A DNA stretch of 64,000 nt from Ophiocordyceps camponoti-saundersi (nom. inval.) (taxonomy: Eukaryota; Ascomycota; Sordariomycetes; Hypocreales; Ophiocordycipitaceae): NCBI GenBank assembly GCA_003339415.1, contig PDHQ01000147.1:21856-85855 (forward strand), written 5' to 3'. Positions 53,876 through 64,000 of this stretch are shown in pieces (the first letter of the stretch is position 1; each line of letters starts with the position of its first letter). Position numbers and translations under genes: made by a program. The notes below the pieces were generated by a model. It saw nothing but the letters and a program-made list of their open reading frames with translations. It was not told the DNA's origin and did no database searches.

Positions 53876-54049
53876 TTAAATAGAATAAAAAGGCGTAACT
53901 AAAGTAAATATAAAAGTAAATAAGGTAATAAGTATATAGATAAGTAAGTAAGGTAAGTATATAAATTTAAAAAAATTATACTTTTTTATATTTCTTTATT
54001 ACCTTTTAAAATTTATTAATAAGTAATAATATATTTACTATATTATTAA

Positions 54050-57000
54050 TATTAACTTATTAATTATACTCCGATAGCTATTTTTTCTATTTAACTAGGA
54101 AATAAACCTTACTATTTAGTATTCTTTAGCCTTTAACTTTTTAGATTTCCTATTCCCCGTTATCCTTTTCTAACTCTAATATAAGGAGAGAGGTAAATAA
54201 GTCTTAGGGGTCTTAGAGGTGCTAAGGTTTAAGGAGAGAAATATAAAAAATATTATAGAGACGGGCGTATTTTATAGGTAATATAAGGCGGTACGCTTAG
54301 GAGCCGATTTTCTAAAAAACGCGAAATAATCTTATATAATAAGGTAGGAGTTTCTTTTTCTCGCCTTTAAATTTAATATTCTTAGTTAAGAGGCTTACTA
54401 GATTACTTATCTTAAGTATTAAAGGTATATAGTTTTTATTATAATATTTCGCTTATTTTTCGGTAGCTTATTTTTAATAATTTATTAAGTATTAGCGTAA
54501 ATTTACTATTTTATTAATCTTAGCTTTAGCTTTAGGGTTTACTTTTAGAGGAGTATTTGCGGAAATATAAAATTCTAAGTAGTAACTATAAAATACCTTA
54601 TTAAATAAGATTCCTATTATTAAGTACTTCGCGTTATTAATTATAAATTAAGTAACTAGTAATAGTTAAGGCTATAATATATATTTATGGTTAGTAAAAT
54701 AATAGAGGTAATATTATATTACTTAGTTTATCTATTTTATTTACCTGTTAGTTTAGGGGTAAAATATAGTTAATAACTATTTTTTAATTTTAAATAGAAA
54801 ATAAAGGTCTAACTAGAAATAACTAGTAAATAAGCTGCCCTTATTAGATACGATACCTTATAAAAGATTATAGCGAAGTTTTACCTCCTAGTAAAAAAGC
54901 TTAGCTAAGTTCCTTACTTTAATTATATCCGAAACTAAAAATAAGAGCGAAAATTTCGTAAATTAATTAATAATTATAAGAATATTATTAACTTATTTAT
55001 CTAGCTATATAAACTCTAGTAAACTAATAGTAAAGTTTAGAGATAGTTTAGCTTATAATTATAATAAAATCGGTAATAAATTTAATTTACTATATAGGCG
55101 ATATTTTCGGGGAGTAACCTCTTAGTAAATTTAGTAAGACCTAATATAAGATTTAATATCTTTATATATTACCTCCTAGTAGAATTTCTTAGCGAGGAGG
55201 TCCTAAGTATATTCCGCACCGAAGTAACCTATTAATAAGTTATTATAATATAATAATAGTAATTCTTACTTTAAAGCCGCTTCTTATAATATTATAATAT
55301 AATCCTTCTAATAAATAAGACTATTAGAGTTAACTATCTAAGGACCTTACTTTCCCCGTCGAGTTTTATCGAGCTTAGTAGCTTTTTAGCATTATAGCTA
55401 GAGATCTTCGCCTTAACTTTACTATAGTAAAGTAAGGAGGGGAGCTAATATATCGGGCTTTAGGGGCTATTTTTATACTATTACTTTCTTTAAAGTCTAG
55501 CCTTTAAGGCGTTAAGTTAAGCTTAAGGTTATTAAAACCTAATATAAAAAGTATATAGCTACTTTAAGGTAAGGGTTTTAATAATTAGTTTAGTCTAACG
55601 TTATAGTATACTTAACGCGTAGTATATTATTAACTATCTTCTTATATAGAATATCTAATTTTTTTATTATTAGGCCTACTTTAAGTATATATTATAGTTT
55701 TCTTAAGAAGCTATTAGTAAGATTATTATAGCTTAGTTTATAAAAGATATAGAAGTTAAAAAGCGATAAATAAGTTACCTAATATTATTAATAATAGTTT
55801 AAGTTTAATTATATTATAATTAACCGTAAGTTTAAGTAATCTAAGATTACCTTAACTAGAAACGTTAATTCTTTTACGTAATAGCGCTAATACTTAAATA
55901 ATTTAACGATAGCGAAGAATTCTTTTTTAGCTACTATATAGCGTATTTTAGGGCTATTAAATTTCTATAACTAGTAGGCGATAATAAGGTATTACCCTTA
56001 ATTATCGCATTATAAGAGGATATTAGCTATAATAAAGTTTAATATATTAATCTTAATCCTTATTTACCTCTTAGGATTAAAATATACTAATAAGGGGGCT
56101 TTAGTAAATACCTTTTTAAGTTTTAGAAAAGCGGATTATTAGAGGGCGTTAAGCTTATATTAGCTTAGTTTCTTCCTATTTTCGCTCCCTTTAAATATAT
56201 TAGTTAGGGGAGCGACGATATTAGAATATCGGGGAATAAAACGCCGGTAATAGTTATAAAAGCTTAGAAAGATCTAAAAATTATAAAAAAAGCCTAGTTT
56301 TTCCTAGTTAGCTATTACTTATATCTTTTTTAGGTTTATAAAGATATTATATATATTAATAATATATTTAAGGAACTTAACTACTTCTTAATAGAAGATA
56401 TATTTAGTAATATTTACGTATAAGTTAGCTTCTTAGAGTTTCGCTAAAATATTATAAAGGTATTAAGTATAATCCTTTTTCGTCTTAAAGTAAATTAATA
56501 TATTATCTAAATAAATAATATAGATAATATTTACTAAGGTTTTAAATATTTAATTAATATAATATTAGAAAATTATTAAGGCGTTCGTTAAGCTAAAAGG
56601 AACGATAAGATACTTAAAATAATTATATTATAAGTAAAAGGTAGTTTTCTACTTATCGCCCTTTTTAATATAAATATAGTAATAAGCGTGCTAGAGGTTA
56701 ATTTTTAAAAAAATCGTAGCGCCTTAAACCCGGTCTATAATCTCCGAAATAAGTAGGAGAGGGTAACGATTCTTAATTATTACTTTATTAAGACCCCGGT
56801 AATCTATATAAAGTTATAGTTCCCTATCTTTCTTAGGGATAAAGAAAATAGGGGCGCTACCTAAGCTTTAAGATTCTTATATCTAACCTTTACTTAAAGC
56901 GTTATTAAGGTATTCTTAGAGTATTTTAAGTTTAGTTTAGGAAAAAAGGTAGATAGGACCTTAAGGAGGCGTAGCGTTATTAACTAAATTAATAGCGTAG

Positions 57001-58800
57001 ACGATATCTTTCTTATTAGGAAAAATTAAGGCCTTAAACTTTAAGAATATATTTTCGAATTTAGTAAGAGTTAGGGGGATTTCGATTTCTAATATAGGTA
57101 ATAGCTCGGAGTCTTCTTTATCTATAAATATAGGAGGTATTAAGTCTAATATAACCTAGAAAATATATAAATATTATTTAGCCTCTTAAATAAATTTTTT
57201 AGCGTTAAGGAGGTAAGCTTATAGTAGTTAAGATAATTTATATTACTATTTATAAGTATCGGAGGATAAGTAAATTTATTTAGCTATTAAGGTAAGTATC
57301 CTTAAAGTAATAAGGTTATTATTTACTATTATATTAGGGACGCTAAAATAGTAATAAACTAGCGTTTTTTCTATCCTATTTATATTACGAAAAGTAACCG
57401 ATACCTCCTAAAGTCTATTAACTAAGGCGTATCTACTAATACCTCTTATAAAGAGAGAAGAGTTATTATCTAAGAGTAATAATATATATTCTCTTATAAA
57501 GGAAAGGTTAATAAAATCGATTTCGTTATAAGTATTAAATTTAATAAATATTAGAAAAGGGGTAAGTCCTATTTAAAATATACTAGAAATTTTAAAAGTT
57601 CTTTCTATTAAGAATATTAGTAGAGAGACTTTTATATCGATATTTTCGAGTTTTTTAAACTTTTCTTTAATAAGCTAGCTTAGGTTTATTTAATCTTCGC
57701 GGCCTTAGCTTTCTCCGGGTATTTTAACTAATAGTTAGATTCCCTATAGCCCTTCTTTTTATAATAAAAGTAAGTTAGAGTATCTAATTTCTTATTAGAT
57801 AAGTTCCTTTTATTCTTATTTTCCTTAAGGCGGTTAAAACCGCTATTTTTATTATAAAGCTTTAAGGAACTATTATTACGATAAGAACTTAAATTAAAAT
57901 CGGTTCGTTATTATTTCGTAAAATTATTATAGCGATATCGGTAAAACTTGCCTAAGCTAGAATCTTAAATCTATTAAGCTAGGGAGACTATTTCCTAATA
58001 GTTAAGAGTATCTAGCTAATATTATTTAAAGATCTTAGCTTATAATTAAAGGAGTAATCGGGAGAAATAGTTTAAGGTAAGTTTTTTAGAAAGATAAGCG
58101 TTAAAATATTTTTCTAAATTTTTTAGATAAATATAAAAATTATAAGGTATCTAATTATCTCGTTACCTAATATTTTAAAATATAATAGCTATAATTATAG
58201 TTTAATTCCTTAAATTTTTTAAAAGGTTATAAGATTATTTTTTAAAAATAAGCTAATTACTTATAAGTTACGCTTATTCCTTAGTAGATAAGCTATATTT
58301 ATAAGACTTCTAATAAGTATAAAGGTTTAGGTATATATTATTTAAAGCTTTAAGAATCTTATTTTTATTTTTACGGTATCTCTTAAGTATTATAAGGAAA
58401 AAGTCTTTTAAGTTTTTAAGTTAGTTTTAGTATTTATAAATTATAGGTCGCTTCTCTAATTTAATAATATTCGAAAATTTAATATCCTTATCTTAACTAA
58501 AGTCCGATATCGATAAGTAGCGCTTACGCTAGAAACTTATAGCTAAATTAGCGGGGTTTCCTTTAGAGATAAGAATATCCCGAGGATTATTAATTCTTTA
58601 TTCTCGGAGGAAGTTAGTAATAAAGTTCCGGAATATCTTTTCCTAAGGAGTAAGATTATATTAAGCGGCCTTTAGGGTTCTAATAAAGGGGGCCGTATCG
58701 GTTTAAGCCGGATAGTCCGAAAAGGGAGTAAAGGAGATATCTAAGGAATAGTCCTCCGCTTATAGAGGTTAGTTCTAAAAGCGAGTTATATAAGGTATAA
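54050..58800 (-). pseudogene. Gypsy gag-pol (gag, protease, RT, RNase H, integrase), RIP-inactivated
   Basis: On the minus strand, gag (58.8-57.7 kb) ends in a zinc knuckle read as YFYYKKKGYRESNY (RIPed CFYCKKKGHRESNC) near 57,720-57,770. A protease-like LLLDNNSSLFI follows near 57,460. The reverse transcriptase begins at about 56,862 (PLFFIPKKDREL, then LYIDYRGLNKVTIKNRYPLP) and carries YLDN at 56,502-56,513 in place of YLDD. RNase H and integrase should follow to about 54.1 kb but are too degraded to place exactly. All stops are TAA/TAG. Confidence 0.85.
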
Positions 58801-58882
58801 TAAAGCGTATAGGAATCGGTATTAAGTTATAAAAGATAAGTTTAAGCTAAAAATAGGTATCTCTTATAAGAAGAATTAAAGT

Positions 58883-59293
58883 TATAAGGAAAGCTTATAT
58901 AAGATATACTAAAGAAAAAAGATAGCGATAATTAAGTTAGAAAAAAGAAAGAAAAGTATATAAGTATAGTTTATAAAAGTTTACTTTAAAAGTTATATTA
59001 AAAGTAAAGCTAATTCTAATTAAATTATAATATTAAAAATTACTATAAACTATATATAAGGGGATCACGACTTAGGGGTAAACTCCTTACGATATAAACT
59101 ATAATTCTTAGGGTCTTATCTAGGACCTTAGCGTAGTTTAAGGACTTGCTTTTAGTACCTAACTATTTTATCTTAACTAGAAGTATATTATATATCTTCT
59201 AACTAGTTTTAGTATCGTGTTATAATAGCTTTATAATACTTACGTAACCTTATAGTTATCTTTCGTATATAGTTATTTTATAACTTTATTATA
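58883..59293 (-). repeat. Gypsy 5' LTR (411 bp)
   Basis: Direct repeat of 50,188-50,598. It is followed on the + strand by the second aatat target duplication and the resumption of the copia RNase H frame. Confidence 0.92.
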
Positions 59294-59298
59294 AATAT

Positions 59299-59851
59299 TA
59301 TCTAGAAATATTTAAATAAATATCTAGATAAAGCTATTATATATAAAAGTAATATACTTTATAATAGCTATTATATTAAAGGTTTTTTAGATACTAGCTA
59401 GGCCTCTAATTTAATAGAAAGAAAAAGTATTTTAAGTTATTATTTCTTTATATATAATAATATTATAAGCTAGTCCTATACTAAATAAAAAGCTATAGCA
59501 CTTAGTAGCTACGAGGCTAAGTTTATAAGTTTAAGGGAGGCTAATAAAGAAGCCTTATACCTTAATAAGCTATTTTTATTAATAAATAATAGCTTAAATA
59601 TTAAAATACCTGCTATAATACCTTATTTATTAATAGATAATACTATAGCTTTAAGGCTAGTAGAAAATTCCGAATTTTATAAAAGGTTAAAATATATTAA
59701 CCTAACTTATTTCTATTTAAAATAAAACTTAAGAAATAAACTTATAAATATTTATTATTTTAAAAGTAAGGATAATATAGTAAATATCTTTACTAAAAAA
59801 TTAGATAGCACTACCTTCCACGGTCTTGCTAATCTATTATCTTTAAAATAA
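59299..59851 (+). pseudogene. Copia A RNase H (continuation after gypsy insert)
   Basis: The frame resumes with the end of RT/RNase H. Recognisable blocks are KKAIALSSYEAKFISLREA (RIPed VALSSTEAEY type), EALYLNKLFLL, LLIDNTIALRLVENSEFYKR and VNIFTKKLD, the usual Ty1/copia RNase H order. It ends shortly after LANLLSLK at about 59,850. It hydrolyses RNA in RNA-DNA hybrids during reverse transcription when intact. Confidence 0.85.
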
Positions 59852-60070
59852 GCTTATTTTAATAAAGAGGTTTTTTATCTTATTTAAGCTTTTCTTAGAT
59901 TTTCCTCTTATAATTTTTTTTAAACTATTACTTTTATTATTTTCCTTTTTATAAAAGGTTTTTAAATTTTATTAATAAAATAAATAATATTATATTATAG
60001 ATTTTATAATTTTTATCCTATTTATAATAAATAATAAATAAATAACTAAACGTATTTATTTAAGGGAGGC

Positions 60071-60744
60071 TATAAGTGCTTATAATAATTTTTATTCTTT
60101 ATAATAAATAATAAAGGTATAAATAACTAATATAAAAATATAATAACTACTTTATAATATAATATAAAAAATCTAATATTTTATTATATTTATTATATAA
60201 ATAAATAACTAAGGTTATTATTTTATACCTTAAAAATATTAGCATAATATATTATTACCTTTATATATAAGGCTCCGGCCCTCTAAGGCTAAGAATAATA
60301 TAGACCTTTAAGACCTTATACGGATCCGTCACGGTTAGCGTTTCTAAACTCTATAGAAATAGGTAATATAGAAAGCTAAATATTAAACGAACTATAATAC
60401 TTTCTAGACTTCCGAAAATACTCCTAAATACGTTATCTTCTAGCATATAGAATAACCCTCTCCTTAACCGGAAAAGTTACTACGTTTATAAGAAATTAAG
60501 TATTTAGAGAAGAGGTTTTCCTGCCACTTAGTAGATAGTAATTTAATTACTTACTCTCTTCCCTACTTTCTAAATAATTCTATTATTAACCTATTATTAT
60601 AAAACTACCACTATTCTAATCCGATTTAAACGCGCTTCTATATCTAATAATCCTATTATTTAAATCTTTATTACTAGATAATTAATTATCTTCCCGACTT
60701 TAAACTAATTAAAAGTGCTATCTAACTTCTATCTAGTACTTATA
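60071..60744 (+). repeat. Copia A 3' LTR (674 bp)
   Basis: Direct repeat of 45,526-46,199, preceded by the polypurine tract and followed by the ataat duplication. Confidence 0.92.
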
Positions 60745-60749
60745 ATAAT

Positions 60750-61474
60750 ATAAAGTTATTTTAAATTAGATTAAAGCTTATAAATAATATCTTAAAGTAT
60801 TATTATAATATCGCCGCTAAGTAATTTCTTTATTATAAAAGCTTAGCTTTACTTATAGAGTTTATAGTTAATATTTATTATAATTACCTTAAAGCTTTAA
60901 ATTTAAAATAAAATAATAATAAAATTAAAGCAAATTATAAGCTATTATTTATATTACTTAGGAATTAGCTTTTCGATAGTTTTTTTTAATATTTTAGCTA
61001 TAACTATAGCTTATATTAAAAAAGTTCCGCTCCTCTTAGAGCTATAAAAAAGAGAGGAAATTATAGCTATAATAGCTAAAGAGATATTACTAACTAATAA
61101 AGTTAGAGTAAGAGGGGCGCCTCTCTAAACCTTTTTAAACTCCGCTACTTATTTAATAATTACTTATAAAAAGATAAAAGCGTTTTCCGAAATAATCTTA
61201 TTAATATTTACTTTAATGTTTAATAAAGTAATAAATATAATAAACCCTTAAGTTTAAAATTATTATAATTTAGAGTAAAGTTATATTTTAAGTAAAAATT
61301 TTTTATAGTTATAAGTAACTTATATAACGTTACCCTCCCTCCTAAAGTCGCTCTAAGCGCGGCTTACTATTATTATAGGGTAATAAAAGAAGCGGAGTTT
61401 ACTTATAATATAAAAATAAGATATCTATATTTATATCGCTATAAGCGCGGAGTTTATAAAATATATAAAAGTTA
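60750..61474 (-). mobile_element. Z2, 5' part
   Basis: Reverse-complement match to 29,106-29,835 of Z1, including the GC patch with gttaccctccctcct at 61,330-61,345. It ends at 61,474, followed by the 14-bp target duplication. Confidence 0.75.
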
Positions 61475-61497
61475 TTTTAAAATATATTAGTATTATA

Positions 61498-63087
61498 ATT
61501 ACCTAGCTATATATAAGTAAAATTTAGCTATAAGAGTTTTTTTTCTTATACTAAGTTTTAAATATAGTTACTTTAAACTATTAATATAATACTAAGCTAG
61601 AAAATATATATTACTTTCTCTTATAATACCTTAATCTCGCTACTTAAAAAAATAAATTATTATAATATCTTTACTTTAAATTCTTTTTATAACTTAAGCT
61701 TAATAATTATACTTTTACTCTTATTATTATAAAGTAAATATTACGCTATATTAACTTTTACTAGTTTAACTTTACTAGGACTTTATATAAGTTCTTACTA
61801 AACTTATTATAAGTTTAAACTTATTATACTTTTATTTATTAAACTCTTTTATTATTATATAACTTATAAATATCTTTCCCTTTTTACCTTATCTAATTAT
61901 TATTTTCTCTACTTTATCTTTACTTAGGCCTTTTACCTTATTAGCTTAAATTCTCTTATTAATATTATTAAAATCTTTTACTTATAAAGCTTACTCCCTT
62001 ATTATTATTTAAGTAAAAAATTAGCTTTAAGTTATTAATAAACTTTAAGTAAATAATAGCTTAAATTTAATAAATACTCTTAATATAGCGGGCCAGGCCG
62101 CTATAAACTTAGCTTTTATCTTTATTTTATTTTTTAATATATTAGGAGTTTTTAAGCTTATAGCTTTAAAAAACTTAAATAAACTTATTAGCAATTTTAT
62201 AGCTAGCGTTTACTTTTTTATAATATTAGTTTAAACCGCTAATAAACTTAACTAAATAAATATATTTATAATTATAAATATAAGATTATTAAACTTATTT
62301 ATTATTACTTAAGCGTAGCTAGCTTAGTAACTCTTAAGCTTTTTAATAAATAGTAACTTAATTATTATATTTAATAGCACTCCTTACTTACTAAGCGCGT
62401 AAAAATAATTATAGCTAGGATTTAAATTAGCCTCTTTCTTAATTAATAATTTTTAAGCTATAAGCTTTATTATATTATCTTAATTAGCTAGCTTAGCCGC
62501 GCTCTTACTTAGCTATATTTACTTTATATATAAATAATAATATAATATTATTATATTAATAATTTTAAAAGCTTCTATATTAATATTATTATTATTATTA
62601 TTATTATTATTAAAATTTAAAATTATTATAGCTAGACGCGTTTTTTTAGCTAGCTTTTATTAAAACTTAACTAATATATAACTATATTTAGCTTTAGCTT
62701 TACTTTTATTTAGCCCTTTACCCTTTACCTTACCCTTAGCTTTATTAGCTAACTTAATCTCCCTAACTTTAATTAGTATAAAGTTTTTTATTATAATAAT
62801 TTTATTATTATTCTTATTAGTAATATTACTATTAATAAAACTTAGCTTTATATTATTAAAGGAAGCTTTTATAGCTTTTACTACCTTATATACTTATCTT
62901 ATCTTTTACTTAGCTTTTAGCTAAGCGATATAATTTTAAGTAGCGGTAGCGGTAAACGCTAATATTATTACTTTTTTAATAGCTATAGCTAAAGTTACTC
63001 TTTTTAGCGTAAATACTTAACTTAATTATTAAATACTTTAATTTATTAATAATTTTAATTATACTTACTATTATTATTATTAGTTAA
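61498..63087 (-). mobile_element. Repeat family Y, copy 2 (inverted, truncated)
   Basis: Reverse-complement match to 17,040-18,606. The match ends abruptly at about 63,087, so the start of the Y frame is missing here. It begins right beside the Z2 target duplication, so Z2 may have landed in or near it. No domain recognised. Confidence 0.6.
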
Positions 63088-63535
63088 GCTTTTTATATAT
63101 ATAGAAATTATAGAAAATAAAAGTAAGTTTTAAATTATTTATATATTTTCTATTTAATAATAGTAAGGGTATTTATATAAAGTATAAAAGGTGCTTATAT
63201 AAGTAAAACTAACTAAATAAAGAATAAATATTAGCACTTTTTTTTCGCTCCTTTTTACTATATAAAGTCTCTAAGTAGCTAAATTACCTAATACGTAAAA
63301 TCTTTAAAAGTTTAATTTACCTAATATATAAAATCTTTATATAGCTAATTTACTTAATATATAAGGTTTTTATAAATATAATCTTACCTAAGCGTAAAGC
63401 CTTAAGTTATATTAAGTTATATAAATATAATATTAAAAAGTAAGGTATTAAAAGCTATTATAATTACCTTATATTTTTATACTTAAGTCTCTTTACTTAG
63501 AAAAACTATTTTTTTAGGGTATATAAAAGGAAAAA
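63088..63535. other. AT-rich RIPed DNA with iterated motif
   Basis: It holds three near-copies of a unit of about 45 bp reading (t)taccta-ata-ataaaatctttata-agctaattta at 63,270-63,370. No gene is visible. Confidence 0.45.
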
Positions 63536-63536
63536 T

Positions 63537-63660
63537 TCTCTTCTCTCTCTTTCTCTCTTTCTCTCTTTTTTTCTTTTCTTTTTCTCCTTAGGCCTCCTCT
63601 CTCTATCTCTCTCGCCCTCTCTCTCTCTCTCTTACTCTCTCTCTCTCTCTCTCTTTACCT
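63537..63660. repeat. Pyrimidine (CT/TC) microsatellite tract
   Basis: Runs of ctctct and tttctc over about 120 bp, interrupted by gcct and acctcg. They may belong to the UTR of an element extending to the right. Confidence 0.8.
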
Positions 63661-63879
63661 CGTTATTATCGTTATTATTATTATTACTATTATCGTTATC
63701 GCTATCTTCCTCGTTATTACCTTTAAGGTAAATATTTACTATATATATATATATAGCGTATATATAAGACTTATATTATATAAAAATAAAAACTAACTTA
63801 TAAGTATATAGCTTTTTACCTCTCTCGCCGCTGCTATTATTATTATTATTATTATTAATAGTAGCGTAATAATAATAAT

Positions 63880-64000
<121 letters not shown>

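Larger units (their letters stand above)
50188..59293 (-). mobile_element. Complete Ty3/gypsy element nested in copia A
   Basis: LTRs of 411 bp (50,188-50,598 and 58,883-59,293) and a 5-bp duplication aatat (50,183-50,187 and 59,294-59,298) bound a 9,106-bp element. Its gag-pol lies on the minus strand between about 58.8 and 54.1 kb. The 3.3 kb between the pol end and the 3' LTR carries a long degenerate frame on the opposite strand. The uninterrupted copia target is visible in copia B at about 25,388-25,396. A truncated relative is at 10,005-11,492. Confidence 0.92.
45526..60744 (+). mobile_element. Copia A: complete Ty1/copia element carrying a nested gypsy element
   Basis: Identical-length LTRs of 674 bp (45,526-46,199 and 60,071-60,744) and a 5-bp duplication ataat (45,521-45,525 and 60,745-60,749) define the element. 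Without the 9.1-kb gypsy insert it is about 6.1 kb. The gag-protease-integrase-RT-RNase H order of Ty1/copia is readable on the + strand. A polypurine tract (aagggaggc) lies directly before the 3' LTR. LTR ends are TATA...TATA, consistent with RIPed TG...CA. It is inserted in Z2; the empty site is in Z1 at about 29,832-29,842. Confidence 0.93.

Overview
The window looks like nuclear DNA of a filamentous ascomycete (Pezizomycotina). About 61.5 of 64 kb is AT-rich and saturated with stop codons. CpA and TpG are almost absent, replaced by TpA, while GpC and CpG survive. This is the footprint of repeat-induced point mutation (RIP) on transposons. Only about 12,110-14,450 has balanced composition, ordinary dinucleotides and fungal introns. 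It carries two intact housekeeping genes in convergent orientation: a V-ATPase V0 subunit e (VMA9-like, + strand, three exons, 78 aa) and an ARV1 lipid-homeostasis protein (- strand, four exons, 287 aa).

Left arm (1-12,110): an unclassified repeat (family X) interrupted by a 1,776-bp LTR element (family T), two LINE ORF1 fragments, a MITE-like inverted repeat, a gypsy 5' end with its LTR, and a partial third T copy. Right of the gene island: another X-like terminus, family Y, a palindrome cluster, the inverted second copy of X (19.4-22.8 kb), a minus-strand Ty1/copia element (copia B, 22.8-32.0 kb) carrying nested T and Z insertions, a Tad1-like LINE (32.0-36.9 kb) and a second LINE (39.9-44.4 kb). 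Next comes family Z, split by a complete copia element (copia A, 45,526-60,744), which is itself split by a complete gypsy element (50,188-59,293). An inverted Y copy and microsatellites close the window.

Several families occur twice, so five insertions can be checked against an uninterrupted copy of the same target elsewhere in the window. Exact target-site duplications define the boundaries. LTR ends read TATA...TATA, as expected if TGTA...TACA ends were RIPed. The most unusual item is a roughly 980-codon degenerate reading frame inside the gypsy element, antisense to its pol gene. All transposon proteins here are broken by RIP-type stops, and both readable reverse transcriptases have lost a catalytic aspartate. 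All coordinates, alignments and translations were made by eye.
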